Assembly: GCA_947561715.1 (NCBI GenBank)
Contig: OX387201.1
Span: 16,196,001 to 16,260,000, forward strand
From: Ascidia mentula
Taxonomy: Eukaryota; Chordata; Ascidiacea; Phlebobranchia; Ascidiidae
Direction: 5' to 3'
Length of the DNA stretch: 64,000 nt
The translations under genes and the position numbers were made by a program. Under the pieces are notes generated by a model. That model worked only from the letters and a program-made list of their open reading frames with translations. It ran no database searches and was not told where the DNA came from. Position 1 is the stretch's first letter. Every line of letters begins with the position of its first letter. Shown in pieces: positions 48,401 to 63,204 of the stretch.

Positions 48401-51400
48401 TGAGACAAACGACTTCAGATTTTGTACAAAAGCTGTTGAAAAAAAATCTGTTACCAAGCATTTGTCATCCATACAGCTAACATGAGACACTGATAACATT
48501 CCTCGGCTTGAAGCGACCTTTTTTTGTGCTAATTTTCCACATGGGTGCGTGGGTGGTACCTGTTTGGATAAATTTCCGCGAATTCCTTTAAACACGTTTA
48601 TTAAATTTGTTTGCCGTTTAATCGAGAAGGTCAGGGTCGTTGTAATCTCTATCGAATTGCATTAAACTCGCACTTAAATATTCCTAATACGAAGGATAGG
48701 CCATGTCACCATCAACATTAATTGTGTCGCACGTATCTTATTTCCCCTAAAATCCTTTAATGTCTGGCCCAATCCAAACTGCTGTCTCATTGAATTTTAA
48801 CATCCTAAAAAGCCTCCATTAGTTCTTACCCTATGTACGAGAAAACTAAAATGGATGACCGCAGTGCCTCAAAGTGATTTTGTATTGTGTTAGGGGAATA
48901 CTGTTTGACGTTTTTTGGGCAAACTATAACTAATTACCTAAAGTTTATTTCAATAAAAATAACGAATTTGATGTTTAAAACGTATAGTTTTATATAAGCT
49001 GCAGACAGATGACCACTGTTTCGACCTAAAAGGTCTCATCAGTGCAGCTGGTGTGACTAAAGGACGACTTTTGCTGACCAAACGGCCAAGCAAAGGCTGG
49101 CCATCTGTCTGCAGCTTATACACAATTCATATTATTGGCTCCACATTGCTTATCGTATAGTTTTATATTTGAGAAATCTATACCGAGCACTAAAACACAC
49201 CAACAGTTTGTTCGCCCGACGCCACGTTCATTTTTTATCGAAAACCAGAGTTTTAACTTAGTTTTTAACAAGCTACAGTCAAAACGTCTTTCAGAATATG
49301 TAAGTGATGACTTAATGAATAGCACAGACATGTCATTGCAGACGATATTGCGAAGATGTAGATGAATGTCGTACGAACAATGGCGGGTGCGCGGGAAAGT
49401 GCGTGAACGGTCTTGGATCTTACATCTGCACTTGCTTCAACGGTTATGAATCGCAGGATGGCGGTAGAGCGTGCACGGTAAGAAATACTTGTTTGGCAAA
49501 TTTAAACGCAATCGTTGTGACTTTTAAATAATAGTATTCTTATGCAGTGTGTTAGTAACAATTGATCCATGAACTGTAATTGACACATAGCTTCACTGAA
49601 AGGTGTCGCCCATATTGCAACGTATAGTTATTGCGACACGAGTCTCGCTTTTTACGTTTGTCCCGCCTTTTTTACGTTACAAAACTGCTCCACACTTTAA
49701 TGGAATAGTATACCGACTGCCTGTTGCATTGCTACCAATGACGACCTAAAAATATTCACATTATTCAAGTTTTAATTTTAGTGCTAATTTACTTCCAACA
49801 CCGGTTAAAAGCAAGCTTTTCCACCTTTGTGTTTAACATTCCAGTGTCGGAAGTGTGTACCCCCCAAAAAGTCATTTGATGATACGTAATATGTATGTAT
49901 GGATGTTCCGCCTCTACGTTCAAAAAGTCTGGTCACTTTACGTAACCGGTCAAAATTAGTCGTAGATTTAGTTTTAATATTTAGTGGCAATGTTGACCAC
50001 CATTTTATGCATTTACTGAGTTTCGCACCCACAGGACATTGATGAATGCAACCGCAACCACGGATGTGAATACACTTGCATCAACCACCCGGGTTCATAC
50101 GAATGCACTTGCCCTGACGGCTACAAACTTAACTACGACAAGAAAACATGCAGAGGTATCTTGTAAAATGCAATATCCTCTTGCGAGAAAAAAATATATT
50201 GGCAAGTGTAGGCGCCAAGCGGTTGATGTTGCAATTTTTCGGGGGTTCAAAAAAGTTATATATCCCATACTTTAGGCTGCACCCCCTTTTTATAGGGCCT
50301 TGTTTCGTCATTTTTTTTTACCTCACCTGGATTTGAACCCAGGATATCCTGGCCACGAGTCCTGGTCAGTATTTCTGTTAGGTATATAGGTCGCGCGCTT
50401 GACCGATTGTTTCCAACCGCCCTCCCAATCTAATTGACTTTTCTTCGCAGACATAAACGAATGCTCACTGCCAACTCCACCTTGTGATCAGAAATGCAGA
50501 AATGCTCCTGGGACGTACACATGTTCTTGTAACAGAGGTTACACACTGAATGAGGTTGGTGTTTATAGGTTGCCAATAACAACCAATATAGCAACCACAC
50601 TGGACGATAGTTTGAGCTGTTTGACATATTTTAGCCCATAATGCTTAAGTTTGTCTGTATTGAACTTTATTTCTTGCATTTGTTGGAAATCTTTGTTATA
50701 AACACGGTACGTCAGCAGGGCTTTCCAAACTTTTTCCTCCCCAATTTCTTTCATTTCACTTAATGAAAATTTGTCGATACCCCCTGGTGTTGGCATAGTC
50801 ACCTAATTTTTAAATTAAAAAAAATTTTTAATGCGTTGTTTTTTTTTGCATGAATTAGGACTGGACAATAACACGTTAAAGCGACCATGTAAAAAGTCGA
50901 ACAAATTTTCCAATTTTGTTGAAACATAAATTTATGCTAGTTTTGTTTATTTTGGGTCTTGTCAAGTCCATATGTATTTTGTGGGTGGAAATTGATTGTG
51001 TTGCGCAGGAGACAAGCCATTGTGACGACATAAACGAGTGCTCGGTCGAGTTAAAGAAATGTTCGGACATTTGCATAAATACAGAGGGATCATTTCGATG
51101 CGAATGTGAAACCGGATACGAACTTGTTGGAACAAGGTGTTTCAGTAAGAAAAAATGTGGAAACCGTACAACCCCTTATCGAGCCTGCTGTGTAAACAGT
51201 GAAATAACCTGAGTGGGCTTGGGATTTGAAAGTATTGTGACGTAAAATAACTACGAGAAGCATTTCAAAATCAGTTCGTTAGCGAAACATTTACTTTTAC
51301 TTAAATTCTTAAATGAAAACGGCTTTTGCTTCGTCAAATTTTGAAATCTTGTATCACATAATACCTTGGCGTTTACCTACACTACTAAGTACTACTTAAA

Positions 51401-54400
51401 TGGTGATAAAAGAAATTCGTACGGGATGTTTCTTGTTTTTTCCAGATATTAACGATTGCAAGAGCAGTCCCTGCGTTCATGGTCGCTGCTTCGACGCCGT
51501 GAATTCATTCTCTTGTACTTGTAGCTTCGGCTGGGCTGGAGATCTGTGTGACGTCACCAGTGACGCATGCAGTGACGCACCTTGCGTCCATGGAGAATGT
51601 GAGGTCTCTGGTGTAAGGTATATGTCTTACCGATCACGTTTCTTTGGTTCAGCAGTTTCGTTTTCTTTATTTATTGTTCCGACTTCCGGTCAGCACGGGT
51701 CTGACGTCACAATGCTGCAGGTAAAGATTGCCTGAAAATACATTGGTTTAAATTGGAGTTCTTCAATAAAACACATGTAGCGAAGCGAAACAATCCTTTG
51801 CGGGAAACATTTTACCTTAGGCAAAGCAAAAATTATCGAAGAATGTAGGAACTTAGCACCAATCTTTACCTGCAGCATTGTGACGTCAGGCCCATTGGTG
51901 ATGTGAAATCGGAACCATGACATTTATTATCTGTTTCTTTATTCTGGGTAACTTTAGGTATTGTTTTTCAGTCAATTGCAACCCATGTTCTTATTATAAT
52001 ATTGGATAAAATTGAACATTGAATAAATTCTGTCCGTTTTTCAGCTACACTTGCACATGTGATGCAGGATACACTGGATGGAATTGTGATGAAGACATCA
52101 ATGAGTGTGAATCTAACACCGCAACTTGCAGTGGACAATGCCAAAACACGCCAGGTAATGCAAAAAATACGTCAATGCAAAGAAAAGACGAAACGAATGA
52201 AGTTTGAAAAAGTAGTTCCAGTGGGGTTCGAACCCACGACCTTCTGCGTGTAAAGCAGACGTGATAACCACTACACTATGGAACTAGACGTCAGTTGTGG
52301 AGCCATGGCGCCATTATATCCGAGAATCAGTTGTCCATAACATCGATTGAGTTGATTGGTCAATTTGTTTCGTTAATGTTTGCAAGTTATTTGCTATTAG
52401 CTGGCAAACGTTTTTTGCCAGTACCGTGTCACGCTCGATAATATTTTTTTCACACAACTATTTTAACATGCGTTGCGATAAACCATGTCAATTTGATATC
52501 ATAGGGCCATGGGAACAAATAAAAATTAGATTCATATTGTGACATGAATATCCGATGTCACTTTCTTTTTAGTTTTAAGCTATGGTATGTTGTCCCTCTT
52601 TATCCTCTTTTTGCAATTTTACAACTGATAAGAACATAAGGTCATACTATAGGATACGCACGTTGTCCACCTATTATGATGTTTATAACTGGGACCTATG
52701 CAATGCATCTCCAGGTTCGTACACTTGCCTATGCGGTGAAGGATTCACTGGCACTGGTGAAACGTGCGTTGACGTTAATGAATGTGAAGACACCAACATA
52801 TGTGAGAATGAGTGCGTCAATACCCAAGGTTCATTTATGTGCATGTGCAGGTAAGTCGGTTTTGTATAACTCTTTTTTGCCTAATATATGTCACACGTCC
52901 TCTGCTCACAAACTGCTCAGTTATTTAAAATCAGTTATTACTTTAACTTCGTCATGTAAACCTTGCTTGTGTTGCAATCCTCAACACGCAATGGTCGACT
53001 TGATGTTTAACTAATTTGAAACTTTAGTTTTTGTAAAAATGATAATATCATTAGTTAAATAAATTCAACCTACATCGATAAATCCCATTTTAGGTTTTTT
53101 GTTTTGTAGTCCAGGGTTCACAGGCAATTTGCCAAACTGCATTGACGTTGACGAGTGTTTAACTCAGACAAGCTCTTGCACTCAGGATTGTGTAAATAGC
53201 ATAGTAAGCAAATTTATAACAGTGTGTGTGTGCAAAGATTCGTGTCAGTATGTAACCGCTCCGAACTATGTAGGGTTCTTACGAATGTGCTTGCACAGAG
53301 GGTTACGTCTTAAACGGAACCGACAGCTGCACAGATATTGACGAATGTACTTTGGGGGAATCACCGTGTTCGGAGGTATACGACATGTTTTTAACATTCT
53401 GTGTGCTGAAACGAAGTATTGTTGGTTTTGCAGTTGATACGAAATCGGGCAATTATAATGGCTTTTGTTAAATATAACCCCTTCAACAAAACACACTAAA
53501 CTGAATAGTAGCTTGCAATTCTATGAGTATTGCAATAGTTATATCAACTGTGCTTTGCAATCTCAAAATCCCATTAGAGTACAACCATCTCTAATCCTTA
53601 GTATTTACGTATTCTACTCCAGGTTTGCGTTAACACGCCTGGTTCGTACAAATGTACCTGCCCACCTGGTCATCGTCTCAATGACGACGGCGTCACGTGC
53701 ATGGCAATAGCTGGTTGCCAGGGCAATCCCAATGTGACGTATACGGGCACAGATCACCTCGTGTTGGGGATTAAGAGCCAAGATTACGTCAGCAAGAAGT
53801 TGCGTTCGGCCTTGAAAAACAAGTGCGTGATTGGTTGCCCAAATCTGTGTTAACTGCTTTGTTTCTTGTTTTACAACATTTAATTTTCTGTTCTTGTGGA
53901 ATACGCTGCATTTAAATCAAAATTTAAGATACATAATATTAAATACCATAGATTTGTGGGCAATTTAAGGCTCATTGTAACTCCAACGTTGTCATTGAAA
54001 GGTTTTACTTTGTTGCGCGTTTCCGCACCACTGCGCAAGTTGGCATTGTCATGGGAATCGCCGACCAATCAGGTGAAAGCAGTGCTTATATAATGATAAG
54101 TATGGGAAACATACGAGCAGGGATAACGTGTGGTGGGGATTACACTGAGCTCGTGCCCAACCCGGATGTATACGTGGCTGACGGTGCTTGGCACGTGGTA
54201 AGTGACGTCACCTACTGTTTATGATGTGAACTACGGTTGTTAATAAAACCATAAGGTGTTCTTATAGTACGTTTAAGCAGTTACAAGGGCATGCAACAAT
54301 AACGTAGGAAAGGTTTTGTATCAAAATATAAAAGGTGCGTAGGCTTACCGGGATTCGAACCTAAATCCTGATCAAGAATCACGATCAGGTTTTCTGCTTG

Positions 54401-56984
54401 GTACATGGGTCGAGCGCCTTGAGCGATGTTGTCAATTACTTTGACCTTTTCTTCAAGGTGAAACTTCGTGCGACCAAATCGTCAGCGAAACTCATAGTGG
54501 ACAAAAACACCAAGTCACGTGGTGCCATCTCCGGCTCATCGTTTTATTCCAAGGGAACACTGTTGCACATTGGGGGAGTCCCCTCCAACCACACTTTCGC
54601 CATGCAGTTGGTAAATAGTGGAAGGCAGCCCTAATAAACATAAAAACATAGACGTTTCGCATCGTATACACATTGCGTTATGATACTAAATCTAAGCTGC
54701 AGTGTCGGCTTCTATGCCCAAACTCGTATATTTTAAATGGAGTTGGCCTTAGACCGTATAGGTATATTTAATAACCAATGTTAAAAGTGATTTGAAACCA
54801 CATGCCCAACTAGCTCGAAACGAAGCTTACTTTCCTAATGAACTTATAGGCAAGAACTCCAGTCGTTTGTGACCCATACAACCTGATGAACAAAGTCATC
54901 CATTAGCTTTCATAGCCAACATAATTATGTTTTGTTTTCACAAATATCGATAACTTGAATATCACATTTATGACGTCGTAACTGACAATTTTACAAACAT
55001 TTTTGACCAGCAGAGAATTTTGTCATGCAGGGAAGTGATCTTTACTTCAAAGGTTGTTTCGCAAGCGTCCAAACGAAACCAAAAATGTTATGGACGCCTT
55101 CAAAACGATCCGTGTACAACAGTCACATCGGTTGCGTTGCCAACCTTGCCACAGATGGAGTTTATTTCTATGGAACCGGTTATGCAAAGTTTGGTGAGTA
55201 CAAACTATATGTGTCACAGACCAATGTTAATTATACTGCGGCCACACTTAATTAATCCCAACTATAGTGAAATTGTTAAATAAATTCATTCAAGTGCCAA
55301 ATTTGTCTTTTTTCAAGGAATTTGGCTTAAAAAAGTATGTGGCCTATTTTTCAATATGTCCATGTGAAAGCCTATTACCGTATTTACTCGATTGTAAGCC
55401 GCGGCTTGTAAAGCTTTTTAACCTACAGTTTGTGATGCTTACAATCGGAGGCGGCTTACGCTATTTAATGTCACGCCGATATTTATCTGCGGCTCTGAGT
55501 TTCAATGAAATTCACCTTTCAACTCGCTGTGCCTAACCAGAATACGTTTTATCAAACACAGTTATCAGCGTACCTGACAATTTTAAACGCCATATTTATT
55601 GACAATTATTCTTGAAGGGCACCTAAGTTTGCCTTTAACGTTTATGCGGCTTACATTAATTTTTCAACACCGTCGAATGCGGCTTACAAACGAGTAATTA
55701 TGATAGATAAACATTGAGTAATTTGTGTCATTGCCAGTAAATTGTCATTCGTCGGTTACGGGCAATTGTTCCGCATATAAATTGTATGCTCTGTAAGAGT
55801 TGTATTATCGAAATGATAACAGTTAGACGTACTGTAACAAAATAACTGCTTCAATTTAGACGCAGGACAGTACAGGGAATTTTTGGATTTTAAACTCCGA
55901 GTGAAAGTGCGTACAAGTGTTGGAGATGGATTAATTGTGTCTGGTTCAACGAGGAATAGGGGCACATACTATGTCAAGCTTGAAAACGGGCAGGTATTGC
56001 CGTAAATCTATTCTTATATACTTGTTACTTCAACCAATTAACACTGACACGACAATTGTGATAAGGCAATCCAAACTGCATTGCAGCAGGCAATATATTC
56101 TACCTTGTGGTAAAAAGGTCAATCACCTGGTATATTTAATTGATTAAAATTTCTGTTTTGTCTTACAGATTAATAACTAAATATGACAGCTTAAACACAC
56201 AAGCATGCTATATTTTTACCACTAGTTCGATACAACTATATAGGTGGTGGCGGAAGTGAAGAGTCGAACAGGGGCCATCTTGCAGTCGGCAGTTTATGAA
56301 AATCAAGAGAAAATGTTGTGCGATGGATTATGGATGACAATAGATTGCCGGGTGTCAGGAGGAAAGGTTGTACCCAGTTATTGTGTTTTGTGATTCCCTA
56401 TTTATTTCCCTATGTTAATTTTTTGTGTTTTGTGTGCATTGAGTTATAAACTATAGAATTCATGAGGTAAGATATTGAATGATGTAATTTAAAATTCCTG
56501 AAAAAATATTTTCGACATCGGGTGAAGTTTTATCCGTTTAAACGGTTTGTTACAACCCGCCCAAATTTTCAGCGTTATTTGTTTGCATGAATATTGGCCG
56601 ACGCAGTAATTAGCGTGAAACCGTACAAATCCAATATACTTTCCAGATCAATTTGTATGTTGATGGAAAAAGTGCATTGAAAGTTAAACGTGGACCAAGA
56701 GTTCTCTTTAACACAAGAACAAGTCTTTTCGTCGGTGGACTAAAAGGTTTAAGAAGGCATCAGTCTTGAGTTTATGATTGTTTTCGTGCTTACAAATGCC
56801 TAGTTTTGTTTGGACCACAAAGTCGAGGTTTTACGATAATACCCTAGGTTTATTTTTGCCAGGCGGAGCCTTGCCGCACTTTAAAGGCAGCATGAAGAGA
56901 CTTCGCATCAACGACGTCGCTCTTGACATCCGGGACTCCAACGATTACGACGGTGTCAACATGATGGGGATTCCCCCTCGATAA
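42496..56984 (+). CDS. Protein S/GAS6-like Gla - 17 EGF - 2 LamG secreted protein
   Basis: Exons: 42496-42583, 43339-43502, 43976-44000, 44073-44165, 44656-44775, 45707-45826, 46087-46206, 46486-46599, 46991-47110, 47354-47476, 47928-48036, 49342-49477, 50035-50155, 50451-50554, 51009-51144, 51446-51617, 52045-52154, 52715-52850, 53110-53203, 53274-53375, 53623-53822, 54002-54197, 54458-54610, 55031-55193, 55860-55993, 56244-56366, 56647-56746, 56863-56984. All phases agree; 1,165 residues. Order: signal peptide; propeptide (F-16, A-10, L-6, RSRR at -4 to -1); Gla domain with nine of the ten prothrombin Glu positions and the C17/C22 pair; FWSKY stack; a Cys-bounded loop containing RQSTN as in protein S; 17 EGF-like repeats, several with DxDEC/DINEC calcium-binding starts; two LamG domains. 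Vertebrate protein S and GAS6 have four EGFs. It is presumably gamma-carboxylated, membrane-binding and a TAM-type receptor ligand; the last point is inference. Confidence 0.93.
43810..43872 (+). repeat. Possible Penelope-like tail relic
   Basis: It has taccgaaacgtcg followed by ttttgccagaagagc and ttttaattac, the same order as the tail of the 34244-34322 insert (GAAACGTC, then tgccagaagatc, then ttttaat). No CUGAUGA box is present. It lies in the intron after the Gla exon. This is a weak call based on order and wording only. Confidence 0.4.
48120..48194. repeat. Intronic hairpin, ~31-bp stem
   Basis: 48120-48150 (starting ctctatagatgtt) pairs with 48164-48194 (ending aacatctatagaac), with a 13-nt loop. 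It lies about 85 nt downstream of the exon ending at 48036. It may be a small foldback element, or it could influence splicing. No matching copy was seen in the window. Confidence 0.7.
48996..49153 (-). mobile_element. 158-bp ribozyme-bearing insert with 15-bp direct repeats
   Basis: The 15-mer cgtatagttttatat flanks the segment exactly (48981-48995 and 49154-49168), as in a target-site duplication. An 18-bp inverted repeat (48992-49009 against 49106-49123, atctgtctgcagcttata) lies at the left boundary and inside the insert. The second arm repeats the ribozyme's cleavage-site side in the opposite orientation. There is no coding sequence. It looks like a short retroelement terminal unit (Penelope-like or retrozyme-like), placed in the 1.3-kb intron 48037-49341, antisense to the host gene. 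Confidence 0.65.
48997..49049 (-). ncRNA. Type I hammerhead ribozyme
   Basis: Read on the minus strand, the 53 nt contain every conserved core element. Stem I is 7 bp (AGCTGCA pairing with TGCAGCT), open at the ends. The CUGAUGA box is at 49042-49036. Stem II is GACC/GGTC with loop UUUUA. GAA follows at 49022-49020, then stem III ACAG/CUGU with a 7-nt loop, starting with the A15.1-U16.1 pair. C17 (49004) comes before the cleavage point between 49004 and 49003. Nothing in the core is mismatched, so self-cleavage is predicted if it is transcribed on this strand. The host gene reads the other strand, so activity would need antisense or element-driven transcription. Confidence 0.85.
50321..50410 (-). 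repeat. tRNA-derived SINE-like element, copy 1
   Basis: On the minus strand a tRNA-like unit runs from gcgcgcgacc (A-box side) to a B box GGTTCAAATCC, followed by a short A-rich tail (complement of the T run 50311-50319). The aligned order cgacc, then tatacc, then cagaaa, then B box is shared with 54335-54430. It ends about 40 nt upstream of the 3' splice site at 50451. It does not fold as a normal tRNA. Confidence 0.55.
52213..52285 (-). tRNA. tRNA-Val (anticodon UAC)
   Basis: A 73-nt cloverleaf: acceptor AGTTCCA/TGGAACT with discriminator A; anticodon stem TCTGC/GCAGA with loop TTTACAC (anticodon TAC); T arm GTGGG-TTCGAAC-CCCAC. A box tagtgtagtgg and B box GGTTCGAACCC are intact. A TTTTT Pol III terminator follows (complement of 52207-52211). 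Pair 1:72 is A-U instead of the usual G-C, a compensated change. The gene sits antisense in the intron 52155-52714 of the protein S/GAS6-like gene. No CCA is encoded, as normal for eukaryotes. Confidence 0.95.
54335..54430 (-). repeat. tRNA-derived SINE-like element, copy 2
   Basis: On the minus strand it runs from gctcaaggcgctcgacc through caagcagaaaacctga to the B box GGTTCGAATCC. It shares order and wording with 50321-50410. The T stem does not close, so it is not a working tRNA gene. It ends about 30 nt before the 3' splice site at 54458, a placement like that of copy 1. Confidence 0.55.
55381..55700. mobile_element. MITE with ACTCG(A/T)TTGTAAGCCGC ends
   Basis: The left end TATTTACTCGATTGTAAGCC and the inverse of the right end (TAATTACTCGTTTGTAAGCC) agree at 18 of 20 positions. 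The word gcggcttac recurs internally near 55452 and 55646, giving subterminal repeats. It lies in the intron 55194-55859 and is non-coding. The superfamily is not certain from the sequence alone. Confidence 0.7.
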
Positions 56985-59043
56985 ACAATTGCCCGCTTTA
57001 TTTTTATTCGTGTTTTTGCCAGTGTTAGTACGTTCGGGCTGAAGCTCTCGTAAGTATATTGTTTATTATGGCCGCGCTGTGTTTAAGCGTCACGTGACGC
57101 AGGGACATATACTGAGGGGGCTGGTTGTAATTTTACCCAACGTTGGAACTTGAATAAATGCAGTGAAAACGTTATTCCGATAATGATTCCAAATAAAAAG
57201 TACAAGCAATGAGTTGTAAGGGAATGGTCAAGTGATTATGGGAGAGATTTGTAAATACTTCTGATAGGTTTGCAGGTATGACAGTCCAGGCATTGTGGCT
57301 TGGCTGGATCAGCCACTTTTTCCTGACAAGATAGGCTACCAAGCCTGTAAACCTAATGATCGCGATACGATAGCTGTGATCGCCAAGCAGGGACCTGCGC
57401 AGTGGGGCGATCCTGCCTGTCATGTCATTCCATGTAATATTACCACATCTGATAGTTCAGTCCTGTCTTTGTTTTGCTTGTCTCTGCATTTGCTTGCCCG
57501 CTTTTGTGGGCGCTTTTAGTCGTAACTCAGTCAGTTGGTTAGCCTACAGCAGTGTTCGAAACGTTTGCTTTATCGTGATTAGCTTTGGCTTTCCTTTTCC
57601 GTGTAATTAACACGTAATTAAAAAGTTTTCATACCTAATATCTTTGTTACGTTGCTGTTGTTGCCAGGCGTATTGAAATTAAATAATTTGTTCTTCTAGC
57701 ACATGCCACGGGTATTAATAATGCTATTGGAGGTACATACGTCAGGTCTTTTCCTGACAACAGTGCGGGATTTGAGTACCCAAATCTGCGTCAGGAAGGA
57801 TTTGCAAAAATTACCTAACTGCATAAATGTAAGGGATTTTGAATATGACACATCTTAAATAGATATATACCGGTAGTTGCCACGCCAGAGACATGAAAAA
57901 AAGGCCATTACCGTAACGTCCTAAGAAATTTGGGTCTCAAATAAGGAACGTGCATTATTAGTTATGCTATAAACCCTGTACCAGACACCCAGACAATAAC
58001 GGACGAGGGATCACGGCCAGCAGTGGGAGGTGAACGGTTTGTGACAGTTTATTGGCCTTCCGGCCGTGCTGTCTAAAATAAATTTACCAAACACCTCTTG
58101 GACCATGGCATATAGTTGAAAATCACACAGGAGGCAAGAGATGTGCAACACGCCAAGTCATTTATTCGAATACATCTGTGAACATGAAATAGCGTACGAA
58201 AATTCTTAATTTACTCCCTTAGAAGAAAAACTAGAAATATCATTCCGCTGGCTGGGCTTGCACCGCCACAGACATTTTAAAAACTTCTCTTGGCATTTCG
58301 CTACGTCAAGCCCCAGGTTACCGAAGCGTAACAAAGTGTTATTGTGATGTTACAGTGCAACAGGTTTCCTGAGTCGCGAGTATAATGTTTGTGGCGGGAT
58401 TGTGTTGAAGACAATACTGTAGTAAAGTTAATGGCATTTAAATGCGTGAAACTGCAATGAAGTAAGCTTTCAGTTTTCATAAGTTTGCTGACGGCAAAAA
58501 ACACACTGTGCAAATATTTGCTGCATTGCGCAATTTTGTGCATATTTAAATTCTCTCGCGAAAGATTTTTTTTCGATGCTACAGCACATACTATACGACT
58601 TACGTGTGAACAATTAGTTTTCGAAGTGAGGTCGGGTTGGACACAGAATTTGAAAGCATAATTAACCTATTTTTTATCCTGGGACGTTTTGGAAGACTTA
58701 ACTAATTACTCAAGTACATAGCAGGTCAAAGTATTTAAAGCAATGGCATAGCCAAATTTCTAAATTTAAGATTTGTAAGTTTTTGAAAAGATATCTTGCC
58801 ATTAAGCATGTGCATCTATAAACATTGTGTTGGACGATGTTTTTAATTTGCAAAATTAAGCCCAAAACATATTTGGCCCATATGGCTTGCCCACCCAACT
58901 GGTGTAAACCATTTGTTGCCATCGTGACTTAGAAAGAATGGAAAAATATTTGTGCTGTGTCTGGATATTCAATTTATTTTTTCTTGTTCAAGATTCCACA
59001 ATGTTTGTTTACATTTGAGTATAATTTTTACTTGCTTTCAATA
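56985..59043. other. Intergenic spacer before CASK
   Basis: This is a tandem spacer between the protein S/GAS6-like stop and the CASK ATG. I find no exon, tRNA or clear repeat pair. Short open frames (for example 57295-57519 and 58301-58543) match no family. The CASK promoter presumably lies within it. Confidence 0.6.

Positions 59044-63204
<4,161 letters not shown>

Noticed and set aside
49086-49123. A second hammerhead on the plus strand at the mirrored cleavage-site sequence.
   Set aside because: Only the cleavage-side strand is repeated; no CUGAUGA box or stem II is present on that strand.
54335-54430. Possible second tRNA gene (B box GGTTCGAATCC).
   Set aside because: The T stem and acceptor stem do not close; it fits better as a SINE-like tRNA derivative.
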